The notes beneath the pieces were generated by a model. It was not told where the DNA came from and did no database searches. It was given only the letters and a program-made list of their open reading frames with translations. From Fuerstiella sp. (GTDB taxonomy: Bacteria; Planctomycetota; Planctomycetia; Planctomycetales; Planctomycetaceae), in assembly GCA_022447185.1 (NCBI GenBank), contig JAKVAY010000042.1, positions 52,807 to 116,806 of the forward strand: a stretch of 64,000 bases of DNA. Reading direction: 5' to 3'. Below, piece after piece: positions 44,848 to 54,718 of the stretch. A program made the translations under genes and the position numbers. The first letter of the stretch is position 1. Each line of letters starts with the position of its first letter.

Positions 44848-45180
44848 CTAGGCCGAAAAACTGCTGCCACAGCCACAGGATTTGACGGCGTTCGGATTGT
44901 TGAACTGGAATCCTCGTTTATCCAGGCCCGAGTAAAAATCGATGGTTGTTCCATCCAGGAACAGGTCACTTTTCTTGTCCACAACAACGCCTACGCCGTG
45001 CTGTTCCTGAAGCACGTCTGCTTTGGTGTCGTAGTCACCGGTAAAATTGAATGCATACTGGAAACCACTACACCCGCCACCGACCACGCCGACACGAACG
45101 TATTTGAGTTCCTCGCGATCCTGCTCTTCCATCACACGCTTGATTTCGACTGCAGCGGCTTCCGTAAGTTGAACTGTCAT
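44848..45180 (-). CDS. A-type iron-sulfur carrier (IscA/ErpA family)
   Basis: A 110-residue A-type carrier that binds and delivers Fe-S clusters. The three conserved cysteines are present: [11 protein letters not shown] and the terminal [11 protein letters not shown]. The start [17 protein letters not shown] is typical, and AGGAG lies seven bases before the ATG. It is closest in feel to ErpA, but IscA cannot be excluded without alignment. No isc or suf genes are adjacent. Confidence 0.92.
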   Translation of the reverse strand: MTVQLTEAAAVEIKRVMEEQDREELKYVRVGVVGGGCSGFQYAFNFTGDYDTKADVLQEQHGVGVVVDKKSDLFLDGTTIDFYSGLDKRGFQFNNPNAVKSCGCGSSFSA

Positions 45181-45474
45181 TTGATGTCTCCTGTGGCGAC
45201 TGATATCTGTCGAGACGGCAATCTTTCACCAGACTGCCGATTTGTCTATAAGCGTCAGCTAATACATCTGTTGGGGCAACATTGAGGATTCTGCCCGCCG
45301 GGAAAAATTCGCGCGGATCCCTGTACTACAGTCTACTCGACGTAACTCATTGCCTGTCAAGTACGTCATTTGTGAATGACGTCTCATTTGAAGTGAATTC
45401 CTGGATTTTAGCCGCCATGGATCGGTGCCGCAGCATTTTCCGGCTTCAGATCGATTCTTAAGAGGTAGTGATCC

Positions 45475-45984
45475 GTGAATCATCCTTATTTAGGAAGTTT
45501 TTGGAATGTTGTGTCTGCGGCAGTTCTTTCGTTGTGTGCCATCGTTACCGGGTGTGCCAAAACACAGTATCAGGAGCTCGCCGGGTCTCCGGACGGTACC
45601 GCTGAACTGTTGGTTGTCAACAGCGATGAAGGTTCACCGATCCAGCACAGACATGGTCCGTTTCTGAATTTAGTTCATCAGCCGAATCGAGTTGTGCTGG
45701 TCGACTTTTGGGGACCACACTGTGGTCCGTGTCTTCATTTGGCTCCGGAACTGGAAAAAATCGCTCAGCAGTATCCGGAGAGAGTTTCGGTAGTCAAGGT
45801 CGATGTTGAGTCGGCAGAGAATGCGGAACTCGCCGTGTTTTTTGGGATCAACGCCATACCGGAGATTCGCATTTTTGTCGAAGGACGATCGTCCGGAGCC
45901 ATTCACGGCTACGTTGATGCGGCGCGAATCGATCGACAACTGGAGTCAACCTTCAGATTACTGGACGATGCTCCTGAGTCGTAG
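45475..45984 (+). CDS. Thioredoxin-like lipoprotein
   Basis: A 169-residue protein with a lipoprotein signal (VVSAAVLSLCAIVTGC), so it is anchored in a membrane outside the cytoplasm. The thioredoxin domain has VVLVDFWGPHCGPCLHLAPE (active site CGPC), VSVVKVDVESAENAELAVFF and the cis-Pro loop GINAIPEIRIF. It is a likely periplasmic disulfide reductase or isomerase. The GTG start at 45475 follows AAGAGG. The sulfatase gene follows 65 bases later; since sulfatases need an oxidised formylglycine cysteine, a folding link is possible but only inferred. Confidence 0.87.
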   Translation: MNHPYLGSFWNVVSAAVLSLCAIVTGCAKTQYQELAGSPDGTAELLVVNSDEGSPIQHRHGPFLNLVHQPNRVVLVDFWGPHCGPCLHLAPELEKIAQQYPERVSVVKVDVESAENAELAVFFGINAIPEIRIFVEGRSSGAIHGYVDAARIDRQLESTFRLLDDAPES

Positions 45985-46049
45985 AATCGGAACGGCCGGA
46001 AATTCGTCTCTTGATTCTCTGCTAATCTCATACTTGGACGGAAGATTCA

Positions 46050-47597
46050 ATGCTTCTCGGTGATCTTATGCTGAAACTGATCATGCTGATTCCCGCTATG
46101 ATTCTCGGGACACAGACCGCTGCGAAAGGTGCGAAAACAGAACAACCCAATATCATCTATATCCTCGCTGACGATCTTGGTATTGGCGACGTCGGATCCT
46201 TCAATCCTGACGGAAAGATTGCCACTCCGTTTATGGATCGACTTGCTGCGGAAGGCATGAAGTTTACCGATGCTCATTCCGGATCCGCTGTCTGCACGCC
46301 CACCCGTTACGGAATTCTCACAGGGCGCTATGCATGGAGAACGCATCTAAGTTCCGGCGTTCTGTGGGGATATTCCATGCCGCTGATCGCATCAGGCCGA
46401 CTGACGGTGGCTTCGCTGCTTCGGCAACAGGGCTTCAATACTGCGTGCGTGGGTAAGTGGCATCTTGGACTGGAATGGGTTCGCAAAGATCCGAAGGTTC
46501 AACCTGTCGACGGTTCACAGGAACTCTGGCACAACTATGACTTTTCGGGGCGAATCGCCTCCGGCCCAAACCAGGTCGGATTCGATGACTTCTTTGGCAT
46601 CCCGGCATCGCTCGATATGCAGCCACATGTCTACATCCAGAACGATCATGTGACCAGTGTTCCCATGCGCATCATTGATGGATCTACAGGCAAACGGTTT
46701 TGGCGCAAGGGGCCTGTCGGTGATGATTTTCGCCACACAGAGGTTTTAGACAAATTGACAGACAGGGCCGTTGAATACATCAATGCTCAAAGCACCGACA
46801 AACCGTTCTTTCTGTACTTTCCCCTGCCGGCACCCCACAAACCGATCCTCCCGACGAAACGCTTCGAACACAAAAGCGGACTCAACGAATGGGGTGATTT
46901 TGTCATGCAGGTCGACTGGACGATTGGTCAGGTGATGCAGGCCGTCGATGCCAGGGGGCTGGCCGAAAACACGTTGTTGATTGTTACGAGTGACAATGGT
47001 GCGACTCCAGGAGCTGATTTTGCTGCACTTGGCAGCAAGGGCCATGATCCCAGTGGTCGATTCCGCGGTCACAAGGCCGATATTTTTGAAGGTGGTCACC
47101 GCGTCGCCTTTATTGCCCGGTGGCCATCTGTCATACCGTCCGGAACGATGTGTGACGACACCATCTGTCACACCGATTTGTTGGCGACGGTGGCAGAGAT
47201 CATTGGGGTTAATCTTCCGGGTAATGCCGGAGAGGATTCCGTAAGCATTCTGCCGTTGATGAATCAGACGGCGGAGCGTCCCATCCGCGAAGCGACTGTT
47301 CATCATTCGATCAATGGTGCTTTTTCCATTCGTCGGGGGAAATGGAAGTTATGCTTTTGCCCCGGTTCGGGCGGTTGGAGCAGTCCGAGACCATCAGAGG
47401 CGAAGGAACAGGAGGTTCCTGCGATTCAGTTGTTCGATCTTTCATCCGATATTGCGGAGACTAACAATGTGCAGGCCGATCACCCGGAGCTGGTTGAGGA
47501 ACTCAGCAATTTGCTGCAGCGGTACATCAACAACGGTCGCAGCACTCCTGGAGAACAGCAATCCAACGACCGAGCTGTGAGTTTCGCATCACAGTAG
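46050..47597 (+). CDS. Sulfatase (arylsulfatase type I)
   Basis: A 515-residue type I sulfatase with a signal peptide (MLKLIMLIPAMILGTQTAA). The start PNIIYILADDLGIGDVGSF carries the calcium-binding Asp pair. The formylglycine motif is CTPTRYGILTGR, with Cys82 modified. GKWHLG, FFLYFPLPAPHKPI and LIVTSDNGATPGADF follow. It probably removes sulfate from exported or environmental sulfated polysaccharides, as many planctomycete sulfatases are thought to. GGAAG at 46040 supports the start. The substrate cannot be assigned. Confidence 0.93.
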   Translation: MLLGDLMLKLIMLIPAMILGTQTAAKGAKTEQPNIIYILADDLGIGDVGSFNPDGKIATPFMDRLAAEGMKFTDAHSGSAVCTPTRYGILTGRYAWRTHLSSGVLWGYSMPLIASGRLTVASLLRQQGFNTACVGKWHLGLEWVRKDPKVQPVDGSQELWHNYDFSGRIASGPNQVGFDDFFGIPASLDMQPHVYIQNDHVTSVPMRIIDGSTGKRFWRKGPVGDDFRHTEVLDKLTDRAVEYINAQSTDKPFFLYFPLPAPHKPILPTKRFEHKSGLNEWGDFVMQVDWTIGQVMQAVDARGLAENTLLIVTSDNGATPGADFAALGSKGHDPSGRFRGHKADIFEGGHRVAFIARWPSVIPSGTMCDDTICHTDLLATVAEIIGVNLPGNAGEDSVSILPLMNQTAERPIREATVHHSINGAFSIRRGKWKLCFCPGSGGWSSPRPSEAKEQEVPAIQLFDLSSDIAETNNVQADHPELVEELSNLLQRYINNGRSTPGEQQSNDRAVSFASQ

Positions 47598-47773
47598 GAC
47601 ACGGATGATCCTCGGTTACACGAATTCCGGATTCGACAACACTCGCTGCTTGTTCGGGCGGACGATCGTTTCACTGTTGTCCAGCTGTCTACGCCGGAAA
47701 ACAGTCCGAGCATCAAAGCGTGTTTGACGACTGAGCCAGATTCTGACCAGTACCCTGAGGGGTCCTGGTGTCT

Positions 47774-48523
47774 TTAATCGCGTCTGTTGAGCTTGGAGAG
47801 CAGTCGCAGAATTTCTATGTACAGCCAAATCAGAGTCACCAGCAAAGCAAACGCAGCGTACCATTCCATTGCCTTCGGAGCACGCTGAGCAACCAGCCGG
47901 TCCACAAGGTCAAAATCGAGCAGCAGATTGAATGCTGCCAGTCCAACCACGAACAGACTGAACCCGATTCCGACTAATCCTGATCCATGAATAAAGGGCA
48001 CTGATGTGCCAAAGAAGCTCAGAACAAAACTGACCAGATACAGCAGACATATCGCACCGGTGGCGACAACGATTCCCGAACGTAATTTATCCGTAACTCG
48101 AATTACACGCGTTTGATAACAGATTAGCATGACAAACAGCGTGCCAAATGTGAGACAGACTGCCTGGAAGACGATCGGGGTCTCCGGAAACCGGCTCTGA
48201 ATGAAAACAGAAATCGCCCCAAGAAATGCCCCTTCTGCAAGGGCATAGACAGGCGTGGTGTACGGTGCCAGTGCTGGTTTGAAACTGGTGATCAGTGCCA
48301 GGACCAGTCCGACAATCATTCCACCATACAAGTAGGGGGCGGGGGCAGCGCCCTGTTGAATATTAATCCACGCAATCCCGGCCGTTAACATGACTGCCGC
48401 CAGAGCGATGGTTGTCTTCAGTACCGTGCCGTTTGCGGTCATCGTGGTGGATTCTTCTGCAAACGAAAACTGTTGCAGAACACGATCACTGAAAACAGGA
48501 TTGGATGTTCGCAGCGCACTCAT
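47774..48523 (-). CDS. Bax inhibitor-1/YccA family membrane protein
   Basis: A 249-residue protein with about seven transmembrane helices. Family features are SNPVFSDRVLQQF near the start, YTTPVYALAEGAFLGAISVF, the Asp-containing FNLLLDFDLVDRLVAQRAPK and EWYAAFALLVTLIWLYIEIL at the C terminus. The subgroup resembles the Bax1-I proteins of actinobacteria and planctomycetes. Relatives form pH-sensitive calcium leak channels or interact with FtsH; the role here is unknown. It stands alone, minus strand. Confidence 0.9.
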   Translation of the reverse strand: MSALRTSNPVFSDRVLQQFSFAEESTTMTANGTVLKTTIALAAVMLTAGIAWINIQQGAAPAPYLYGGMIVGLVLALITSFKPALAPYTTPVYALAEGAFLGAISVFIQSRFPETPIVFQAVCLTFGTLFVMLICYQTRVIRVTDKLRSGIVVATGAICLLYLVSFVLSFFGTSVPFIHGSGLVGIGFSLFVVGLAAFNLLLDFDLVDRLVAQRAPKAMEWYAAFALLVTLIWLYIEILRLLSKLNRRD

Positions 48524-48749
48524 TGGTACCGACCTTTCGAAAGAAACGCATAGAGACTGCCACCATCAATATTACGCAAATTCGATTGCAACGACCATAC
48601 GAGTTATTATTGAGAACGGTGTTTGAGGATCGCTTGAAAGTGGCAGCGCACTTCACGGTCGGCGTTTTACCGGTACATGTGGATCGATGCGTTGTGCTGC
48701 TTTCCGGAACCTGCTTGGGACTGATGCGCAACACGTTCCATGATCCCGG

Positions 48750-49718
48750 TCAACCGGCATTCGTTTTGACAGTGGTCATTTCGTAGTCCAGTGAGAATGT
48801 TTCTTTCGTGTCCTTGTTGTCGCGGTTCAACAGGGGTGAATATGTCCGGACGTGGATTTTGTTCTCGCCGGGCACGAATTGCAGGGAACGAAGCCAGCCG
48901 TCACCGCCGTTCGGGAGGCCTTGATAATCCGTGAGCATTTCCAGAACCTTGCCACCGGCATCGTTGATGCTTGTCTGGAGTCCCACTCCCAGTACATGAC
49001 CACTGACAACGAGAAAGATATTCGGCTGCCTGCGAATGAATTTTTGCCAAATCTCTTCACCGCTGTTTCCGGCGATTTTGTAGGACGTGGCACAGGTCGT
49101 GTCTCGCTGTTCCTGACGCATGTAGCAATGTGTCGCAACGATCACACGATGATCTGGGTATCGCTTTGTCACCTCTGCCGCCCATTCGAGAGTTTCATTG
49201 CGAGGGGCGAATTCGAGGTTAAGGATCATGAATTTCATGCCACTGGCCTCAAAGAAGCAGAAATTGTTGTCATTGTTTTCGCCCATGTGTCCACCGTACC
49301 ACGGTCGGTCTGCAAATCGTTCGGGTGAGTAATACTCGTTGTACAGCGTTGAGTCGCGATTCTTGACCACCATGTCATGATTGCCGGGTGCCATGCTGTA
49401 GGGCACGACAGCGTCCAGAAGTCGCATTGCTCGATCTGCGTTTTCCCACTCGGGCTTCCGGGTGGATGTTTGTACGATGTCGCCCAGATGGATGACGAAC
49501 TTGATGTTGTCTTCCTTCGCTTGTTGCCGAATCCACAGTGCCTGAGTGACGTAGGTCTGTGGGTATTTTTCTGAATAGTTTTGTGTGTCCGGCAGCAACA
49601 CGATGGAAAAACTTTCTTCCACGGTTTGCGTATCTTCGGCGAAGGTGATCGCGTGATTGACAAGGACAATTGCAACTAGACAGACGGCTGGTATCACGCG
49701 CTCAAATGGATTCAGCAT
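48750..49718 (-). CDS. Exported calcineurin-like metallophosphoesterase
   Basis: A 322-residue protein with a signal peptide (VIPAVCLVAIVLVNHAITFA). The dinuclear-metal motifs are in order: IVLLPDTQNYSEKYP, VIHLGDIVQTS (GD), SMAPGNHDMVV (GNHD), VIVATHCYMRQEQR (H) and LVVSGHVLGVG (GH). Such enzymes cut phosphoesters; the substrate is unknown. AGGAG precedes the ATG at 49718 by seven bases, better than the ATG at 49724, so 49718 is chosen. The end has a beta-sandwich-like FVPGENKIHVRTYSP. Confidence 0.9.
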   Translation of the reverse strand: MLNPFERVIPAVCLVAIVLVNHAITFAEDTQTVEESFSIVLLPDTQNYSEKYPQTYVTQALWIRQQAKEDNIKFVIHLGDIVQTSTRKPEWENADRAMRLLDAVVPYSMAPGNHDMVVKNRDSTLYNEYYSPERFADRPWYGGHMGENNDNNFCFFEASGMKFMILNLEFAPRNETLEWAAEVTKRYPDHRVIVATHCYMRQEQRDTTCATSYKIAGNSGEEIWQKFIRRQPNIFLVVSGHVLGVGLQTSINDAGGKVLEMLTDYQGLPNGGDGWLRSLQFVPGENKIHVRTYSPLLNRDNKDTKETFSLDYEMTTVKTNAG

Positions 49719-49724
49719 GTTCAT

Positions 49725-50032
49725 TCTCCTGAATGAGATGGTTTTAAAATCAGGATGTCCGGAGAGAGGGAGTCAGATAAGACAGGACATTGTTGCAGGG
49801 AACAGATACTGTTGGTGGATTCAATTTCTGCAATTTCCGGCCATCAATGTTCGCAACGAAAATTCCAGCAACTGATTCAATATCTGATCACCGCATGACT
49901 AAATCCCATAATTCGCCGGCCAGCGCCTTCGCGGCCCGGTCTCTAAATCAATTTTGAGATGCTTTTTGATGAATGACGGTTTTTCCGTAAAAACGCTGGT
50001 TGTGATAAGAATTACGATCAGACCGAGGCAGA
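49725..50032. other. Intergenic region
   Basis: About 308 bases between the phosphoesterase gene and the end of the Nudix gene, both on the minus strand. No gene or clear terminator is seen. Confidence 0.4.
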
Positions 50033-50596
50033 TCATTCGGCTCGTTGTGTGTTGATTACCTTGTTCGGAGATTGGCAAGGCGACATTTCCAGGAATGTCA
50101 TCGTACCGTAGATTCGGGAATCGATGCACTTGCCACTACCGGCGGCATCGTTAAGCCACGAATTCAGTGAATCCAGATCGACTTCATGGACTACGATCGA
50201 CTCACTTTCGTCACCACCGCCCGGCCCCGTCTTACGCAGGCGGTTTGCCCGAAATACCGTTACTATTTCGTCTGTTAATCCAGCCGAAGACACGATATTG
50301 CACAGGTGAGTCCAATTCTGGGCTTCGTAACCTGTCTCCTCCATTAATTCGCGTCGGGCAGCGGTTTCCAGTGATTCCTCTGAGTCTTCGAGATCTCCCG
50401 CAAGTCCCGCAGGAAGTTCAATTACATTTGCATTGAGCGCCGGACGAAATTGTTCCACCAGCAGGATCTGTCGCCGGGTTGTGACTGCCACAATACAGAC
50501 GACTCCGGACGACCCCGTGCGCTGAACGAACTCCCAGCCATCGACGTCCACGAACCGCAGAAAACGGCCTTCCGTAATTGTTTTGTGTTCAGACAA
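50033..50596 (-). CDS. Nudix hydrolase, ADP-ribose pyrophosphatase-like
   Basis: A 187-residue Nudix hydrolase. The Nudix box is complete: GLAGDLEDSEESLETAARRE continuing LMEETGY. The preceding LLVEQFRPALNANVIELPAG is typical of ADP-ribose pyrophosphatases. These recycle ADP-ribose made when NAD is cleaved, which fits its place as third gene of an NAD salvage operon, 12 bases after pncA. The start appears to be TTG at 50596, with GAGGA about nine bases upstream; no ATG fits as well. Confidence 0.87.
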   Translation of the reverse strand: MSEHKTITEGRFLRFVDVDGWEFVQRTGSSGVVCIVAVTTRRQILLVEQFRPALNANVIELPAGLAGDLEDSEESLETAARRELMEETGYEAQNWTHLCNIVSSAGLTDEIVTVFRANRLRKTGPGGGDESESIVVHEVDLDSLNSWLNDAAGSGKCIDSRIYGTMTFLEMSPCQSPNKVINTQRAE

Positions 50597-50608
50597 CGAT
50601 AAAAATCC

Positions 50609-51229
50609 TCAGATCAGCTGACGACTGTCAGAAATGGAGATGCCCGCAGCAGCCATGGACTTCAGCGCGTCAGAGGTGTCATCCGGGCTGAGATTAACGC
50701 CTCGGCAGCCATCCTGAACCAGCACGGTTTCAAAACCCAGTACCTGAGCATCCATCGCTGTAAACTTGACGCAGTAGTCCGTCGCCAGTCCACCAATAAC
50801 AACCCGACGAACACCTTCAGCTTTAAGGAAATCCGCCAGGCCCGTTGCCCGACGATGTCCATTATCGAAGAAACCGCTGTAGCTGTCGATCAGGGGATCT
50901 GTTCCCTTTGGAAAGATACGCTGGATCCGGTTGGTATTCAGTTCCGATGCAAGCTCAGATCCGAACGTCGTCTGGATACAATGGTCGGGCCATAGAATCT
51001 GCTGCTGGCCGGCCAGTTCAACGGATTCACCAACCTCGTGGCCGGGATGCTGACTCGCAAAACTGCCATGATTGATCGGGTGCCAGTCCTGAGTCGCCAC
51101 CACCAGATCAAATCCGGCAATCAGCTGATTGGCGACCAAGATTACCTCATCACCATCAGGCACTTCCAGTGCACCTCCCGGAAGGAAGTCATTTTGAATG
51201 TCGACGAGGATCAGAGCAGATTGGGTCAT
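50609..51229 (-). CDS. pncA: Nicotinamidase
   Basis: A 206-residue isochorismatase-fold enzyme converting nicotinamide to nicotinate. The catalytic triad is visible: Asp in LILVDIQNDF, Lys in FPKGTD and Cys in GGLATDYCVKFTAMDAQ. Metal ligands lie in VATQDWHPINHGSFASQHPG. The ATG at 51229 gives the family start; an ATG at 51271 adds 14 residues. It lies between pncB and a Nudix gene on the same strand with short gaps, forming a salvage operon. Confidence 0.93.
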   Translation of the reverse strand: MTQSALILVDIQNDFLPGGALEVPDGDEVILVANQLIAGFDLVVATQDWHPINHGSFASQHPGHEVGESVELAGQQQILWPDHCIQTTFGSELASELNTNRIQRIFPKGTDPLIDSYSGFFDNGHRRATGLADFLKAEGVRRVVIGGLATDYCVKFTAMDAQVLGFETVLVQDGCRGVNLSPDDTSDALKSMAAAGISISDSRQLI

Positions 51230-51278
51230 TCGTTCATATGTTCCGTTGGGAAGTGGCCGTGAGAACTGCATAAGAAGA

Positions 51279-52742
51279 TCAGGACTCCGTGCGGCGAGCG
51301 TCCATGATCAATTGCGCCTGCAGGGCATGCAGACCTGCTTCCAGTCCGACCGGGTACTGATGTGGATGACTGTTTTGCTTGATGCCGGTATGAAAGCTGT
51401 TCAATTGTTCGGCACAACGCTTTCGGATCGCAGCAATGTTCGGTAAATCATACACACATTGCCCCAGCCGAAAGATCGGCACCAGAAGATCGTCCCACGT
51501 CTCGCTGTCGTCAATCGGGTGTCTTTGAGTTGAATCGACCGGATCGATCATGCAACTCTCGTCAGGAATCCCTTCTTGCTGGCTGTAGATCATGTCGGCG
51601 GTGGCTTTGTGACCGTTCTTGAATCGGCGTATCTGCAGGACGCCGGGGGTTGAGGACTTGACTGACTGTTCGGACAACTTAACCCGATAAGACCAATTGT
51701 CACCAGGCCGACGAATCGCAGCGAGTTTGTAGACGCCACCCAGGGCCGGCTGACCGTCTCCAGTGACCAGTCTGGTACCCACCCCCCAAACATTGATTGC
51801 CGCGCCCCGCTTTTTCAGGTTTGAGATCAATTTTTCGTCAAGGTCATTGCTGGCGACAATTGCAGCCTGCTCAAATCCGGCTTCATCCAGAATTCGCCGC
51901 GCCGTACTGCTGAGTGAGGATAAATCGCCTGAATCCAGACGAATGCCAACCATCTGATGTCCCTGCTTGCGCAGCTTTAGACCGGTCTGAACGGCATTCC
52001 GAACACCGTCGATCGTGTCATATGTGTCGACAAGAAACACACAGTTATTGGGCATTGCCGCTGCATACGCTTCAAAAGCTTCGGGCTCACTGTCGAATGA
52101 CATAATCCAGCTGTGTGCATGCGTTCCTTTCACAGGAATTCCAAACAGTTTACCGGCCAGTACGTTCGAGGTTGCTGCACATCCTCCAATATAGGCGGCA
52201 CGACTTGCCGTCAGAGCACCGTCAATACCCTGAGCACGTCTAAGACCAAATTCCAGGACCGGGTCGTCGCCGGCCGCAAAACAGACTCTGGATGCTTTGG
52301 TCGCAATGAGAGTCTGGAAATTAACGATATTGAGCAGCGCCGTCTCCAGCAGCTGACACTGCATGATTGGTCCGATCACTCGAAGCAGTGGTTCGTGCGC
52401 GAAGACAACGGTGCCTTCGGGCACCGCATCAATATCGCACTGGAACCGCATCGTGCGCAGTTCTTCCAAAAACGCAGCTTCGAACATCGGCTGGTCGTCA
52501 TTTCCTTTCAGGTCGGCGAGAAAGGCGAGGTCATGGTCCCGAAATCGATACTCCCGCAGCATCTGGACCACGAACTCCAGACCGCTTGCCACTGCATAAC
52601 CACCTCCAAACGGATTGCGCCGAAAGAACAGATGGAACACGGCTTCTTTGTCGGTCGATCCTGATTTCCAGTAGCCGTATGCCATGGTGAGCTGATAGAG
52701 GTCGGTTAGCAGCTCGAAAGAGTGTCGGTACAGCTGCCGCAT
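51279..52742 (-). CDS. pncB: Nicotinate phosphoribosyltransferase
   Basis: A 487-residue enzyme making nicotinate mononucleotide from nicotinate and PRPP. Motifs include [71 protein letters not shown] with the conserved His, [12 protein letters not shown] and [20 protein letters not shown]. Length is that of the longer bacterial PncB2-like type. The frame is open to 52913, but the ATG at 52742 gives the proper N terminus. It is the first gene of the pncB-pncA-Nudix run; together they take nicotinamide back toward NAD. Confidence 0.94.
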   Translation of the reverse strand: MRQLYRHSFELLTDLYQLTMAYGYWKSGSTDKEAVFHLFFRRNPFGGGYAVASGLEFVVQMLREYRFRDHDLAFLADLKGNDDQPMFEAAFLEELRTMRFQCDIDAVPEGTVVFAHEPLLRVIGPIMQCQLLETALLNIVNFQTLIATKASRVCFAAGDDPVLEFGLRRAQGIDGALTASRAAYIGGCAATSNVLAGKLFGIPVKGTHAHSWIMSFDSEPEAFEAYAAAMPNNCVFLVDTYDTIDGVRNAVQTGLKLRKQGHQMVGIRLDSGDLSSLSSTARRILDEAGFEQAAIVASNDLDEKLISNLKKRGAAINVWGVGTRLVTGDGQPALGGVYKLAAIRRPGDNWSYRVKLSEQSVKSSTPGVLQIRRFKNGHKATADMIYSQQEGIPDESCMIDPVDSTQRHPIDDSETWDDLLVPIFRLGQCVYDLPNIAAIRKRCAEQLNSFHTGIKQNSHPHQYPVGLEAGLHALQAQLIMDARRTES

Positions 52743-52869
52743 TTCAGTTATCCGTTGGAATCTGCAGAATGAATTGGATGGTTGGGTACTGACTTCACAG
52801 CCGTACCGATGTGTTCCGATGTTGTGGCTTGTTTGCGTTTTGTTGCGGCGGGTGTCGTTTGCAGCCAGC

Positions 52870-54195
52870 CTAAGGTGTGAACCTGTTGGGGTTCGACCAC
52901 TGAATCCGAGCACAGAAAATGCGGTTGTCGGTTCCGTACTTTTTCCACAGACCGGGGCGAAGCGGCTGCATCCATTCGGTGGTGATGATCCAGGATTCGG
53001 CGGGACTCACGTGAACGATGCCGAAGTTGCCCATGCGTGTTCCCGTCTCAGGAATCACGATTCGTTCAGAAGCCCGCAGCACCACTAATCGCTCCGGGTC
53101 GACGCGGGCCATAAAGACCGGTGCCCGATGACGGAAAATATGGTCATTGTCGGCGCCGCTGCGGGTGTAGGTGAGGTACAGGGCGTCAGAGTGCACCACC
53201 CAGTGTTGCTGAGTGTTATAGCTGCCGAGTTCATCGCCGTCATCGAACCTCCAGCGTATGGGGGGCTCGAACGACATGCCGTCATCGCTTGTCGTGACAT
53301 AGCCACGGTGATCAGACCGTAGTGTCAGAAAAAAACGGTTTCCAAACCTGGTGAGTGACGGTTCGGAAAATCCCCGATGCCTGCCCTGTTTGTCCGGAAT
53401 TTCAATCTCTTTACCGTGTTCAAGATAGCTGAGCGTTTGGCCATCGAACGCACAGCGGACCACGGTCACCTGGTGATGGTCGTTGGTGGGGGTGGGACGA
53501 AAGTAAACCGGCAGCAGGACATCACCGTTCGGCAGGTCGAATCGCTGGGCGCAGCCAGCCGAACAGTTCCTGAATTGCGGCCGATCGGGAAGATCGACAC
53601 GAGCCCAGGCTGACCAGCTGTGTTTGGCCGCATCGTATACCGCATACACTGCGTCACTGGGTGGGCCGTGAAAATGTTCGTCGTTCCTGTACCAGAATGT
53701 TTTACCAGTGCCCAGCAGTCTGGCGCTGCGCGCGTGCCATTGAGGAGTGAAATCGCAGGGCGCCGCTTCCAGATCGTCTCCCATGGGCCGGCGGTCGAGT
53801 GCTGCGTGGGCCACGGGACCGGACCAGGTTGCACCCAGGTTCTCCGTGCGAAACTCGTTGAGTCCGTCGAAGATGTCGCTGCCGGTAATCCGCAGCTTCT
53901 GAGTTGTGATCACGACGATCGGAGTGTTGGTGGGATTGCCTGGTGACTGTGGTGGAATGGCTCCGGCTCGGGAATGGACCCAGCATTTTTTGCCATCCCA
54001 ACCGCCGGTCACCGTGGTTAGGTGGACCTGGTAGCCGACGCGGTTTGGAGCTGTATCGGCGGCCGCCGCCGGCAGTCCCAGAGTCAGACCCACAACACAC
54101 ATCCATCCGATTGTCGAATTCTTGTTCAGAAATAAATCCACTGGCCTGTCCCTTTTCGGGTTTGGATTTGTGACACCGCTCAATGACTGAACCAT
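52870..54195 (-). CDS. Secreted sialidase-fold (BNR-repeat) protein
   Basis: A 441-residue protein with a signal peptide ([18 protein letters not shown]). Asp-box-like turns ([21 protein letters not shown]) and strand motifs such as [20 protein letters not shown] and [14 protein letters not shown] mark a six-bladed sialidase/neuraminidase propeller. The catalytic Arg triad cannot be confirmed by eye. Planctomycetes carry many such proteins, probably acting on environmental glycans. The start could be a GTG downstream (VDLFLNKN) instead of the ATG at 54195. Confidence 0.8.
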   Translation of the reverse strand: MVQSLSGVTNPNPKRDRPVDLFLNKNSTIGWMCVVGLTLGLPAAAADTAPNRVGYQVHLTTVTGGWDGKKCWVHSRAGAIPPQSPGNPTNTPIVVITTQKLRITGSDIFDGLNEFRTENLGATWSGPVAHAALDRRPMGDDLEAAPCDFTPQWHARSARLLGTGKTFWYRNDEHFHGPPSDAVYAVYDAAKHSWSAWARVDLPDRPQFRNCSAGCAQRFDLPNGDVLLPVYFRPTPTNDHHQVTVVRCAFDGQTLSYLEHGKEIEIPDKQGRHRGFSEPSLTRFGNRFFLTLRSDHRGYVTTSDDGMSFEPPIRWRFDDGDELGSYNTQQHWVVHSDALYLTYTRSGADNDHIFRHRAPVFMARVDPERLVVLRASERIVIPETGTRMGNFGIVHVSPAESWIITTEWMQPLRPGLWKKYGTDNRIFCARIQWSNPNRFTP

Positions 54196-54718
54196 CAGGT
54201 CTCACATAAGTGGGACAGAGCCTGTTGCGAGTTCGCTGGGGAATTCTGTCCGGTGGTGATCACGATGATCCTGCGGATTGTGGGGAACTGCTGACGATTA
54301 CGTACTGAATCGAGATCGGACATTGGTACTGGTAACGGCGGCAGGAAAACACGTCAGTCAACAGTTCTCAGCATAACGCTGGCAGAGGAGTGAAGCCACA
54401 AGACGGTACGGATGTTCGTGGCCGGAGTTTTCGCTGTTGTGCAGTAATGCTGCAGAATGCGGGCTGTGTTATGCTTTGAATGGGTTGGCAGGTATTACCG
54501 ATGCCGCGGGGCGTCAGCCAAACGCAAAGTAATTCGACTGGAACGACCATTGCACGTCTGAAGCTGATCACTCGACGGACCCGACGTCGGAGCATTTCAA
54601 TTTGATTCCGGCGGTCTGCAACTGACGGAAGTTTGTACAAGACCATAGATGTGTACGAACGTTTGTCTGCGCGATCATCCTTTACTTCCTGCACAGAACA
54701 ATTGGCTGCCAAAAAATT
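54196..54718. other. Intergenic region
   Basis: A 523-base gap between two minus-strand genes. Only short frames without domains were seen. It should hold the promoter of the sialidase-fold gene. Confidence 0.4.
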
